Assembly: GCF_047511655.1 (NCBI RefSeq)
Contig: NC_133391.1
Location: 103,701,384 to 103,765,383 of the forward strand
Direction of reading: 5' to 3'
Origin: Castor canadensis
Lineage: Eukaryota > Chordata > Mammalia > Rodentia > Castoridae
Length of the DNA: 64,000 nucleotides
Numbering within the stretch: the stretch's first letter is position 1; each line of letters begins with the position of its first letter. Under the pieces are notes generated by a model. It saw only the letters and a program-made list of their open reading frames with translations. It ran no database searches and was not told the DNA's origin. A program made the position numbers and the translations under genes. Positions 50,480 to 61,308 of this stretch are shown here, piece after piece.

Positions 50480-50690
50480 CCTTGGTAGTTGGGCTCAATG
50501 AAACCCACCAAAAACTGTTAAAAAGTAGGAGGGAGGGTGGTTAAGAGACAGTAATATAGATGGGGTAAATAGGATCAAAGTATACTATGTTCTATTTGTA
50601 AATGACACATTGAAAACCCTTTGTACAATTAATTTAAATTAATTAAATTAATAAAAATTTAAAGTAAAATAAAAAAATTTGTATTGTCCT
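50480..50690 (+). mobile_element. L1 3' UTR end, sense
   Basis: 'gaaacccaccaaaaactgtt', 'aaaagtaggagggagggtgg' and 'acattgaaaaccctttgtac' look like the sense end of an L1 3' UTR, ending in an A-rich tail. Together with the antisense part just before it this gives the layout of a 5'-inverted (twin-primed) L1. Confidence 0.5.
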
Positions 50691-51244
50691 GCCTTCAGAT
50701 CGATATCATTTTCTGTGTCTGTCCTATAAACAAGGCATCAGGAGGCCAATAATGCTGTGCCTATATATCCTTGCAGGTAGGATGAATGGAGGTACCAAAA
50801 TAGGTCTCTTTCTCTCATTTCAGTGCACACATGCTTCATGATTTTCCTTCTGAGTCAGAGTCACCCTCCCCTCAACATGTCTTGTGTGTTGAGCCCTGAC
50901 AAAGAAACTAAGTTTGTTTCTTGGGCAAACTAAAACTTCTATTAAAAGTTTTCAGCACTCCCCACTTTAATTCTTCTCACCCCATTTTACATTACAGATG
51001 TTATCCCTTATTCTAGCCCATCAGTTAAGTAGCTTTTCTTACATGAGTCGTCCTTTTCCCATTACATTTTCCAATTTTTCTTTTCATTCTTTTACTTTCT
51101 TTTTTTATTTAGCAAGTATCATTTGTGCTTTTGTATATGAACCAAGTATGAAGAGCACACAAATTGGTAATGTGACTCCTTCCTTCTCAAAGGAATGTAT
51201 AGCCTAATATTCTAATCAGAATTTATTTATACTTTAAATAGCAT
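50691..51244. other. Non-coding DNA, no gene seen
   Basis: 50998-51207 holds a 69-codon frame without any domain. 51090-51220 may be a decayed ancient repeat. Confidence 0.4.
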
Positions 51245-51247
51245 GAC

Positions 51248-51485
51248 CAATTTTTTCTGCAAAGAATCAAGTGGCAAATATTTTAGGTTTTCTGGGTCAG
51301 GTGATATATGTTGCAGCTACTCAACTGTGCCACTATATCACAAAAGCATCAATAGACAATGAACAAACAAATAGACATGATTGTCTTAACGTCAATAGAT
51401 AATAAACAAACAAATAGACATGATTGTGTCTTAATAAAAAAAATTTACCAAAACAAATGGCAGGCCAGATTTTATCAGTGGGACA
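51248..51485 (+). mobile_element. hAT/MER-type DNA transposon remnant
   Basis: 'ttttttctgcaaagaatcaa', 'aaatattttaggttttctgg', 'gttgcagctactcaactgtg' and 'ggcaggccagattttatcag' follow a MER5/Charlie-type non-autonomous element in order. An internal segment is duplicated (51349-51388 and 51392-51433). Confidence 0.65.
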
Positions 51486-53356
51486 TGTTTTCTACCTTCT
51501 AATTTAAATAAACCTTTAAACAATATGAGTAATATTGTCAGAGAGAGCCAAACAAAGGGATATGGGAACTTAGAAGACATCTCCCCTATTACCTTTGCTT
51601 TAGGTATAATACTTTTCTAGTATAATGCTTTCTTTCTTGATATTTCATATTTATTATTCACTACATATAATGAAGGAAAAGTCCCTTTTCTGGATTACTC
51701 AGTTTTCAAGAACTATCTTGAAAACATATAGTGATCAGTACATTGGGTATGGATCTTTTTGGCACAGATACTATATCACCATTATTCTTTGAGAAATAAT
51801 GAGAATATTTTCTTACACAGATAATAAACATTTGGATCCTAAAAACAAGTTCTGTAACTGTGTATATTTAATTTACTAACATTTGCTGAGGATTTTTAAA
51901 AAATTTTTTTTAAAAAGGATTTATTCATGCATTTTTCCCCTTGTAATTTTTATATATAGTCTTGTTTTCAGGATATTGTAGCCCTCATAAAATTACTAGG
52001 TGTTTCCTCTCTTTTGTGTTTTAGAAAGGATTTTAATAAACTTTGTGAAACTAAAGAGTTCTTTTTCAGAGAGGTTTAATGATGAATTGAATTTTTAGAT
52101 AGTTATATGATTACCCAGGTCATTTCACCTTGACTGAATTTTCAGGTATAAATCCTTGCCAATAACAAAAGAAATGCTTTTCAAGCGGAACAATTGTTCC
52201 AGTTAATCTAAATTGGCTAATTTATATATGTAAAGTTGTTGTTGACATTTCCTCATTCTTGAAATAGACTAATAGAATTGTTGCTGTTAATATTAGTATA
52301 AGTTCTATGTGATAGCCCCTCCTTCATTTCTCACAATCACAACTTCTGTCATATCTGGTCTTCCATCAGTCTTGTTTGAGTGTTGTTTATTCATTGATAC
52401 TTTTAAAGAATGATCTTAAGCATCATAATTTTTTTGGTTTTTTTTTCAATTTCATTAATTTTTGCTTTTATCTTTATTGTTAACCCTTTCTTATTCTTTA
52501 TTTAGGCTAACTTTTCTCTTCTTTCTAATTTCTTTAGGTAGAAACTTCATTTGTTGATTAGAGACATTTGTTTTATTGTAATATAAGCATTTAATGATAT
52601 AAAAATGCCGCTAAGCCTGCTTTGCCTACACAGTACAAATTCTGATATGTGGAATTTTCATTCTTGATAGGGTTAAAATACTTCAATTGCCATGAGATCT
52701 CATTTGTGACCTCTCTCCAAGTATTTGAAAATATTCCTTTTCTTTTTCTTCCATTCATTCCTAGTTTAATTCCATTCAGGTCAGAGAACATTGTTTTTAT
52801 TTTTTAAATCATTTTTGAATGTGTCAAGGTTTCTTTTATGATACAAGATGCATTTTACTTTGATGAATGTCCCACATATACACTTGAAAAGGATGTGTAT
52901 TTTTCTTTTGTTGGATAGTGTTACATTAATGTTGATTAGATCCAATTGCTTAATGGTTCTTTTCAATTCTTCTAAATCCATGAAGATACTTTGTCTCATA
53001 GTTATATCAATTATCAATAAACAAATGCTGAAATGTTCAATTATAATTGTGAATCTATCTTTTTCTTCTTTTGTTTTTGTCAGTTTTTGATTTATAAAAT
53101 TTGAAGCTCTGTTCATTCTCCTTACATATTTAGCTTATTATCTTGGTGAACTGAATATTTTTATTTTATAATGCTGTGTTTATCTCTGATAATATTATTT
53201 GGTTGAGTTATATCATGTCGGTTGTCAATGTGGTCACTCTAGCTTTCCCTCTGTTGACATTTGTATAGTATAGTTTTTCTGTTATTTTGCTTTCAACCTA
53301 ATTATATCATTATACTCAAAGTAAGTTTCTGATAGAAAACACAAAGTTGGCTTATT

Positions 53357-54286
53357 ATTTAGGGTTCTCTAAGGTAACAGAATCAATAGGATATATTTAT
53401 CTGTAGAAAGAGATTTATTATAAGGATTTGGCTGATGCAATTATGAAGGCTTACAAATCCCCAGATATGCAGTTGGCATGCTGGAGAGCCAGGAAAGCTT
53501 TGAGTGTAGTTCCAGTTTAAGTCCAAAGGCCTGAGAAACAGAAGAACTGATTGCTAGGGATTGAATTATGTCTTTTCAAATTCACACACTGAAGCCTTAA
53601 TCTCCAGTGTGATGGTATTTGAAGATGGGGCTTTCAAGAGGTAATCAGTGTTAGATAAAGTCATGAGTGTGGGAACTTCATGATGGTATTAGCGCTCTTG
53701 AAGAAGAGACACCAGAGAGGTTGCTATACCATGGGAGAGCACAACATCTGGAAACCAGGAAGAGAACCCTCAGTGGGAGGCAACTCAGCACTTTACTTTG
53801 TACTTTGTAGACTCCAGAGCTATGAGAAAAAATTCCTGTAGTTTAATCCACCTATCTGTGATATTCTGTTATGGCATCCCAACCTGAATAATAACCCAGT
53901 GGTGTACTTCCAGTCCAAGTCTGGAGTTTGAGAATCTGGAGAGTTTATGGTATAGATTCATTCAAAAGTTTGGCAAGCTCTGAAGTCTACAAAGTTCTGT
54001 TTCAGTTTAAGTCTGAATATAGGGAGTTAAAAAAGATCTTACAGCTCAACCACAGTCAGGCGAAACAAAGTTTCTCTTACTCAAGGGATAGTACAGCTTT
54101 TGTTCTACTTAGACCTTTAATTGAATGAGACCCACCTAAATTGGAGAGAGCAATTTGTTTTACTCAGTTTACTAATTCAAATGCTAACCTCATCCAAAAC
54201 TATCCTCATAGACATTCAACCAAATATCTGTGCAGCCAATGTCCACTCAATGTGATACATGAAATTAACCATCACAATTAAGTCTT
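53357..54286 (+). mobile_element. Mammalian interspersed repeat, carrying an MLT1
   Basis: The left part ('gggttctctaaggtaacaga', 'agagatttattataaggatt', 'aagtccaaaggcctgagaaa') and the right part ('tgagacccacctaaattgga', 'aatgctaacctcatccaaaa', 'catgaaattaaccatcacaa') are the two ends of one known family whose name I cannot give with certainty. An MLT1-type LTR sits in its middle. Confidence 0.6.
53562..53908 (+). mobile_element. MLT1-type MaLR LTR (nested)
   Basis: Landmarks in order: 'agggattgaattatgtcttt', 'gtgatggtatttgaagatgg', 'aagaagagacaccagagagg', 'accaggaagagaaccctcag', 'tccagagctatgagaaaaaa' and 'ctgttatggcatcccaacct'. This is close to a full-length MLT1 LTR and the clearest MaLR in the window. 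Confidence 0.85.
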
Positions 54287-54295
54287 TCTGGCAAT

Positions 54296-54500
54296 TTTTT
54301 TTCTTCTTTTTTTTTGCAGTACTGGGGTTTGAACTTAGGGCCTTCACCTTGAGCAACTCCACTAGTCTTATTTTTGTGATGGGTTTTTTCGAGATGGGGG
54401 TCTCCTGAACTATTTGCCTGGGCTGGCTTCAAACGTCATCCTCCTGATCATTTCCTCCTGAGTAGCTAGGTTTACAGGTGTGCGTCAACGGTGCCCAGCT
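54296..54500 (-). mobile_element. Composite ID/B1 SINE
   Basis: A T-run and 'gcagtactggggtttgaact' (antisense ID part) are followed by 'ctgggctggcttcaaacgtc' and 'gagtagctaggtttacaggt' (antisense B1 part). It lies at the right edge of the nested block inside the L1. Confidence 0.85.
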
Positions 54501-54731
54501 ATAACTTTTTCTTTTATTGATGTGCATAGACCTTTTACATTGAAGGTGATTAAATTGTAGATTTAAGTTTATCAAGTTTTCTTCTCTGCATTTCTTCTGT
54601 TTTTTTAAATTATTCTCTTTTTCCTTCCCTGTTTCTTTTGTTCTATTTAAAATCAACTCTCTCTTTAGTATTCCACTTAAAATACCTATTGTTTCAAACT
54701 ATGTAATTTCATGGGCCTTTTTTTAAGTGCT

Positions 54732-54822
54732 TGCTCTAGGTGTTATATTATAAATATATATATATGCTCTAGGTGTGTGTGAGTATGTGTGTGTGTGTGT
54801 GTGTGAGTGTGTGTGTGTGTGA
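54732..54822. repeat. (TG)n/(TA)n microsatellite with a duplicated flank
   Basis: TGCTCTAGGTGT occurs at 54732-54743 and again at 54764-54775, separated by a TA run. After the second copy TG units run to 54822 with two GAG interruptions. Confidence 0.8.
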
Positions 54823-55334
54823 CTTTCAACAATTTTACTTGAGTTAACTTTTTAACTACTCTAAGCAGAATAAAAGAACCTCACCAACTTAGCTATCTCT
54901 TTCCCTTCCTTTCTTTGTGTTACACTGGCTTATAAAGTATATCCAAATGCATTGAAAAGTCCTTAAAATAATATATTTTTCTTTCATCTGTGATATATAT
55001 ATATATTAAAGAAATGAAGAATTATAATCTATTATATTTATCCAGATACTTACTTTTGTTCTTTTTGCTTCTTCCCCAAGTTATTTTGAGTCTCCTTTTA
55101 ATAAAAATTTCCCTTCTTTATAAGAATTTCTTTTCACATCTGTTTTAGAGAAGTCATCACATAATACGTTATCTCAGTTTTCCTTCACCTTAGGATATCT
55201 TTATTCCTTAGAATTTCTTCATTTTACCATTATTCTTGAAGACTATTTTTTATTGGATATAGAATAATGGGTAGATATTTATTTTCTTTTAAGTTCATTA
55301 AAATGCTATATACTTTCCCTGGACTCCATTTTTA

Positions 55335-55425
55335 AAAATATTTATTTATCCAGAGTTGGGATTCAACCCATGGCTTTGTGCATGCTGAGCAAGTACTATA
55401 CCATTGGAGCTCATCTCCAGTCCCA
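55335..55425 (-). mobile_element. ID-like SINE inside L1
   Basis: 'agttgggattcaacccatgg' and 'catgctgagcaagtactata' are the antisense B-box and A-box halves of the ID-like SINE, followed by 'ctcatctccagtcc'. Confidence 0.7.
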
Positions 55426-56220
55426 ATCCACTCTGGTTTTAGATAAGACTTTCCCCAATCATTCAAATCACTGTTCTGCCATAAACAGAACATTTTCTTT
55501 TATGTTAGGAAATTTTTCTTGGTATTTAGTTTTTGGTGATTTCATTATATTGTGTCTGGACCTATATTTCTTTACATTTGTATTGTTTGAGGTTTCTTGA
55601 ATTTATTAATGATATGGGTGTCTAGCTTTTACCAAGTAAGGTATTTTCAGCTAGTATTTTTTCAAATATTTTCCTTGCTGTATATTCCCCTCATTCTGGA
55701 ACTCTAATGATATGAATTTAAAGCTTTTATTATTGTCATATAGGACTCTGGGATTATTGAATTTATCTTCTTATACACTCTCTATTGCTTGGATTGGGTA
55801 ATTTCTAATGATTTTTCTGAAGTTTAAGGGTCCTTTCTTTGTTGTCTATTTTAATATTCAATTCATCCAATAATAGTGAGATTTTTACACTCTTATTTAA
55901 ATTTTTAGTTCTAAAACCTATTTGGTTCTTCTTTTACTCTTGTACTAATACTGTTGAAAATTTATATTCATCTCAGAATGAGTGTTTGTCTTTATTTCTT
56001 TTACCATTTTTATAATAGCTACTTTAAGGTCCTTGTCAGATAATTCTACTTGTATCATCTGTATGTTGTTATATGTTGATTTTCTTCTCCTTTTATATTA
56101 GATGCTTTTCTAGTTCTATTTTGAGAAACTTTGAACTGTGTTCTACACATTTAAGCATTATGTTATGATGTCTAAGTCTTGGTTAAATCTTAAGAAGAAT
56201 GTTGATATTTTGTTTAGCAG

Positions 56221-57344
56221 GCAATCAACTCAGTTGAATTCTGGCCACAGGTTCTGACTAGCCTTTTGAGGCTTGTGGTTTAAGTGCCATTTCTGTCTTC
56301 AAAGCTTTGGAAGTGCTATTTATATCTGTCCTATGTTTGCTACACCCAGTGACCAGCCGTATTTTGGTGGTGGTCTATGTCATATTTCAGTTTTCAGAGT
56401 TCTTAGTATATTTAGGGTCAGGTCCATGGTATACAAGGATCAGGAGTGAAACCAAAATTTATGAACAAGTGAGTTGACCTTCTAAACTTCCTTTCCACTG
56501 ATATCCCCAGTAGTGGCTGTGTGAAAGACTGGGGATTCAGTTATTCTATTCTTTTGTGTACATTACATTAATGAACCTCATCTAAGGCCAAGCAGCAAGA
56601 GGGGATAAGAGAAAGAGAGAAAAAAACAGAGGGAGAAATCCTCCTTTGGAGTTTTCTCTATTCATACTGATGCCCATTTCTAAATTTCAGGATTAGTAAG
56701 TCCAGGTTGAGATAACTAGAACAAAAGCAAAGTGAAGCAAAATAAACACTTTAAAACTTGGTAGACTCACTGTCAGTTTGGTTGTACTCCAAATTCTGAC
56801 ATTTTCCAATTGGACTGTTATTACTCTCCTTTACGGTCCTCAGAGAGCTGCTCCACACAGTCTCCAGAATTTATGTTGGCATTCTATGACAGAGAAAAGA
56901 TGAAGTATGCTGGCTGTCTCTCACTTAGCACCAAACTCCATGGTTAAGTCTTGAAATAAATGTTAAGATCTATTATATATGGACGTATGCAATAATAAAG
57001 TGTTTCATACTAGAACTTGATTTAAGCTGTGACAGTTTGCTCTTCATTTTAAATAAAAGGTTATTTAATATAAGGGCCATATGTTTACTATAAACGTATG
57101 ATATTTATAAAAATATGTTACACCAACCCAATACTAATTAAATAAGTCAATTCCAGAAATATCTATAGAATAGTTACTTCAAGAGAAGCAATTTTCCAGG
57201 TACTACTTGGCATGATACTATTTCATGTGTCATCAAAGGCAAAGCCAGTTATGGGGCAGTGTATAAGAGAACCCTCGTTTTGAAAGGGATAATTGCTGCA
57301 TGATCTTATGTAAATTCAGCCTTGTAGGGATTTTTATTTGTTTT
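56221..57344. other. Non-coding DNA, no gene seen
   Basis: Only short frames. No repeat family recognised. Confidence 0.4.
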
Positions 57345-57672
57345 TGTCCTAGTTTTTTTGGTGGTACTAGGGTTTGAACTTAGGGTATTGTTATTACTAG
57401 GCAAGTGCTCTGCCATTTGAGCCATTCCACCAGTCCTTTTGCATTGTTTTTTTTGAGACAGAGTCTCTCTTTATGCTCAGTCAGTCTAGACTGAGATCCT
57501 CCTATTTCTGTTTCCTGCGTAGGTGGGATGACAGGTACATACCACCATACCTAGCTGTTTTTGTTGAGTGTCACATACTTTTTGCCCCGGAAGGCCTCCA
57601 ACCTCAATCTTCCCAATTTCTGCCTCTTGTGTAGCTGGGGTTACATGTGTGAGCCACTGCACCCAGTTAGCT
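57345..57672 (-). mobile_element. Trimeric SINE (B1-B1-ID fusion)
   Basis: An antisense ID-like unit (about 57355-57435, 'ctctgccatttgagccattc'), a B1-like unit (about 57440-57557, ending 'accaccatacctagctg') and a second B1-like unit (about 57560-57672, 'tttttgccccggaaggcctc', 'tgtgagccactgcacccagt') lie head to tail. Same order and joint as at 8215-8508. Confidence 0.8.
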
Positions 57673-57867
57673 TTGTGTTCTTAATTCAACAGGCAGTAAT
57701 GTTTTTAATACTACAGAGAAGTTATTATTTTGACAGATTGATGATCTATTACTTTTAAAATTGTGTGTTAGAACTATTTTTCATCCAATTGTTGAAAAAT
57801 ATCCATAGTTTACCTCTTTTAGTCATGGCTCTATTTTCATTTTCAATTATAAAATTTAGCTGCTTTC

Positions 57868-57945
57868 TTTTTTTTTTTTGGCAGTATTGGTGTTTGAATT
57901 CTAATACTTGCTAGGCTCTTGAGCCATTCCACCAGCCCCACTGCT
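57868..57945 (-). mobile_element. ID-like SINE fragment
   Basis: A T-run with 'ggcagtattggtgtttgaat' then 'cttgagccattccaccagcc'. The central part between the boxes is deleted by about 15 bases. Confidence 0.75.
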
Positions 57946-58494
57946 TTCTTCTTTAGGACTGGGTAGCTGAGTCATCTTTTACCAAGTCACTAAAAATTGT
58001 TTTCCTGAACTATTGTGAATACTAGGAATTGGTTTATTTATTATTTTTGTGAGAAATATTAACAAATTAAATATGTGATCAGGTTTTGCTAACCAAGCTT
58101 ACAAAAACCAGACAAAATAAATAAAACCCTTAAGAAGGCTTCATGATGAAAGCAACATAATTTTTCCTTCTTAGCAGTATGTTTAAAATTAAGTTTACTT
58201 TTCATTTTATCTAAGGAAAAGGATTCTGTTATAAGAAAATCAATAAATGGAAAATAACCAATGATTGGAGAATACAGTAATGTTCCATAGCCTGGTGTTA
58301 TTGCTACATCTGACATCATTAAAGCAAAGATCTGCCTCCAGGAAGTTTAACACAGTGCATTAAAACAAAAGTCTCTGCATGTTTTTAAAATAACATATGA
58401 GTACCAAATGGAGGAGTTTGTTAAAGCAGCAACTGGTTTGCACTGTAAAATAAGAAAGTAAAATTTTTCCCAAACCCTGCTCCTGTGGAATGAA
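57946..58494. other. Non-coding DNA, no gene seen
   Basis: A 76-codon minus-strand frame at 58089-58319 has no recognisable domain. Confidence 0.4.
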
Positions 58495-58715
58495 GTGACT
58501 GTAGAATCAGATGGCTCAGAATATAATTATGACTCTAATTTATTCTGTGTTTGAAATCTTGAGCCAATTTTATAGTTTCTCTAAGTCTTAGTATATTCAT
58601 CAGTAAAATGGGGACAGTACAATTTACTTCATAGTTTTGCTGTGAGAAAAAACTTAGAAATATATTAATGCCTGGTTCATAATCCTCAATAAGTGATCAT
58701 TATGATTTTTAAAAG
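58495..58715 (+). repeat. MIR element
   Basis: 'cagatggctcagaatataat', 'agtttctctaagtcttagta', 'ttcatcagtaaaatggggac', 'gcctggttcataatcctcaa' and 'taagtgatcattatgatttt' follow almost the whole sense MIR. Confidence 0.75.
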
Positions 58716-59649
58716 AGTTATCCAATAGAGTTCACTATTTTATCAAAGAGGGTAATAAATATTAAAATGTTGAGCATGTTTTTGGAAGAGTATTTCTGAG
58801 TTACCTGTCTTGCTCTTGCACTGGAATTTTTTCTATATTTAAAAATAATTATTGTCATCACTATGAAGTAAAGATTCTCTGGAATTGGAATCTTCCAGAA
58901 TTCTCCTCATCAGATGGGACATCAACCTAGTGAGGTTTTTTTCTACCCATTCATACTGTTCTGTACAATGCCTGCTTACTTGCTTTTTATTCACTTGACA
59001 TTTATTGAGTCTGTCAAATGCCAGGCACTGTTAGACACTGTGAATAAATAAGTGATTAATGAAAGCCTGTCTTTTAAGAACACCTAATCCTGGGCAGAAA
59101 GGTATGTACCGATATAAAAACTTAGTGAGATGGAAACATCTTGTATGTGCTCATGAGAACCAACTACTACAAATCTACGAATTTTTAAGATGGCTGTTGA
59201 ACACTGACATAATACAAAAATTAGTTATGTAAACTTTTAATTAAATAAATAATATTAAAGTACAGATAATCAATATTTAAACTTCACCACTTTGTCATTA
59301 TTTTGCTACATTGTACTGTTATGTTACCTATGCTTTTGAATTTATGTACATTTATTATTTCTGGATGATGGAAATACTGTGCAATGTTCTACTACACATC
59401 TCTTACCAATTCCATGGCTTGTGATACCATAGCAATTGCTTGAAGTTAGCCATGGTTGAGTATTTACACCGTGGAAATTACCAAAAAAGTAAATCAGAGC
59501 TTTTTTACCCTTGAATTATGAATGTTAAACTGTTACCAGCATAATATTACATCTAATTATAATATATTATAATATATGTTATCAGACAGCTGTGTATAAA
59601 ATGATATAGAAATATAAATGAAGTAATCAATGAACTTTTGACTAGAAAA
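58716..59649. other. Non-coding DNA with an ancient repeat scrap
   Basis: At about 58990-59090 'gacatttattgagtctgtca' and 'aatgccaggcactgttagac' belong to a common mammal-wide repeat. The rest is AT-rich and unassigned. Confidence 0.4.
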
Positions 59650-60105
59650 ATTAAGAAAGCCTTTGTGGAAAATGAAACAGCTGAGTTGATTAAGTTCGGA
59701 AGGCTTTGCTCCTACCTATTTACTCCCCTTCTGGTTTTAAATCACTACTCATTGTCTTTGGACTTGGCCTTGTGAATGGAGTTAGTCAATGCCATGTGAG
59801 TGGGCACAAAGGAATCTACTTTGGCTAGGAGCTTTAAGAATCACTTCACATGCTTGCTAGCTCTCTTCCTCTTACCTCTGAATAGAGAATGTCATGATCC
59901 ATATCATGAATGGCAGGATGAGGGCACTTCCTTTATCCCAAGTGCCAGAATGAGAACACATGTAAAGCAGAGACATAGATGACATTTACTAGCATTAGCT
60001 GACCAGAGATAGTAGCAGGTGATGTGTTAACCTGAAAAAGCAATGATTTGTTGTTGTAAGCTCTTTCTGTTACAGTCATCTGTTAACAACATACTTTATT
60101 AAAAG
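59650..60105 (+). mobile_element. MaLR-type LTR
   Basis: 'ttggccttgtgaatggagtt', 'caatgccatgtgagtgggca', 'gagctttaagaatcacttca', 'cagaatgagaacacatgtaa' and 'tgatttgttgttgtaagctc' follow an MLT1-like LTR in order, ending near a 'gttacag' motif. Confidence 0.5.
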
Positions 60106-60411
60106 CTGATCGTTTTATAAAGAGGGGCCTTAAACATTGGCACTTATCATTTCAGAATCTTTCTTGTAAGAAAAATCAATCTATGAAGTACCCAAAATAC
60201 TTTCAATCTATGTTGGACACTATTGCAATAGAAGTAGTGATGGCACAAAGTACCTGGGAGATCATAGTGCAGTAATTTTGAGACCAGAAAACTCCAGAAA
60301 TGAAATAGGCAATGGAGGTTTTAGAATCGCACCACACATATTACATTTTTAACCAAAACCAGCACTGCATAAAATTCAAACTTATATATGTCATCAAAGA
60401 GCTAGCACTAG
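60106..60411. other. Unique DNA flanking the ERV
   Basis: No gene or repeat is recognised. The last bases before the LTR (CTAG at 60408-60411) would be the target-site duplication if the same four bases follow the other LTR outside the window. Confidence 0.4.
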
Positions 60412-60463
60412 TGTTATAGGAAATTGAACATAGACACGGGACTCTGACGTGAGAAAGCAACGC

Positions 60464-60469
60464 TTTATT
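60464..60469 (-). terminator. LTR polyadenylation signal
   Basis: AATAAA on the minus strand, followed by GCGTTGC and a T-rich stretch. It lies 60-70 bases after the TATA box, so the R region is short. Confidence 0.75.
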
Positions 60470-60534
60470 GTGCCAGCACAGGCTCAGCAGACTCATGTCC
60501 AAAGGCTAAGCCCTGATAACAAAGGGGTCTCACC

Positions 60535-60541
60535 TTATATA
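60535..60541 (-). promoter_or_regulatory. LTR TATA box
   Basis: TATATAA on the minus strand, within TATATAAGG, upstream of the AATAAA signal. It marks the end of U3. Confidence 0.7.
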
Positions 60542-60735
60542 CCCTTGCAAGCAGGTTACAGAGGCAATAAAAACTAGGTTTAACCTATGTATGATACATG
60601 CAATTCTATAAGTTTCTTCACCCTAGCACTAGAGCCCTTCTACCCCTAGAGCTACATGAAGCCATCCCTTCCCCCTTGCTACTTTATCAGAACACAGGCC
60701 TGTCTGTTTCTCTTCTGGTCCTCCTCCCTGCTACA

Positions 60736-60750
60736 TTATTCTCCCCTTTG
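60736..60750 (-). other. Polypurine tract
   Basis: CAAAGGGGAGAATAA on the minus strand, directly before the LTR start. This is where plus-strand DNA synthesis of a retrovirus is primed. It has one interruption (T), which may be a later mutation. Confidence 0.65.
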
Positions 60751-60879
60751 ATCCCCAGACCCAGTAGGGTCAAAGAGCATCATCTTGATTTAGGGGTTTA
60801 TATTTCTATAGCATCATTACACGGGAGGATGTTTTTCTTTCAACTGTGGCTACAATGAGGCTAGAGACAGACCTGACAA

Positions 60880-61308
60880 TCAGGGGTCCAGGCAGGGCAA
60901 AACAAGGCAAGCCCCTAAAATCAAAAGCATTACATTTATGAGGTTTTTGAATCCCCTAAAAGTTGAAAACCATCCTCCAAATAATTCTCCAGAGTTCCAA
61001 CCTTTCCAAGTCTGGACTGAAATGTGGTCTATTTTTCTCATTCGGTCTGTGATTTCTTCTATGAGCTTTCCTTCATCATCTATCTGTAAGCAGCAGTTGT
61101 TTAGGTTAAATTTTCCACAAACTCCTCCCTCAGAAGCAAGCAAATAGTGTAAGGCCAAGCAGTTCTGATAAGTGGAATTGCACATCTTAGTGCTTTGTTT
61201 TGCCAGCAAATCAAGAGCTCTTTCAGTTTCACTGGCTATAATTTCAACAACCTGAAGCCTGAGGATGCAGTTAAGCATATATACAGGAGTGAATAGCCCA
61301 GGATCCAT
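60880..61308 (-). pseudogene. ERV env TM subunit, longest surviving frame
   Basis: This is the best preserved part of env, 142 codons without a stop. Visible in order: a stretch that fits the heptad-repeat helix (about residues 20-45), the immunosuppressive-domain-like segment leading into E-G-G-V-C, the C-x7-C-C motif, a second helical part with a Trp-rich end (W-K-G-W), and a hydrophobic anchor at about residues 122-140. The Met at the start is internal and not a real initiation site. The fusion peptide is not recognisable in this frame. Confidence 0.8.

Larger units (their letters stand above)
51955..56220 (-). mobile_element. Old L1, antisense, split by later insertions
   Basis: The plus strand follows the reverse of old L1M ORF2 and 3' end in order: 'tagccctcataaaattacta' (51980), 'caatttcattaatttttgct' (52447), 'attccattcaggtcagagaa' (52771), 'cacttgaaaaggatgtgtat' (52880), 'gtggtcactctagctttccc' (53231), then after the gap 'cttttattgatgtgcataga' (54512) and 'cttcaaatatt'-like motifs near 55660. 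Insertions lie at 53357-54286, 54296-54500 and 55335-55425. Frames inside it, including one of 111 codons at 52781-53116, are relics or chance. Confidence 0.7.
60412..60735 (-). mobile_element. ERV 3' LTR
   Basis: On the minus strand the LTR starts TGTAGCAGGG (60735) and ends CCTATAACA (60412), so it has the usual TG...CA ends and is about 324 bp long, short for a gammaretroviral LTR. A TATA box and an AATAAA signal are in the right order, about 65-70 bases apart. A polypurine tract lies directly upstream. Confidence 0.8.

Noticed and set aside
52781-53116. A 111-codon minus-strand frame.
   Set aside because: It lies in an antisense old L1 and is a relic or chance frame of that element, not a gene.
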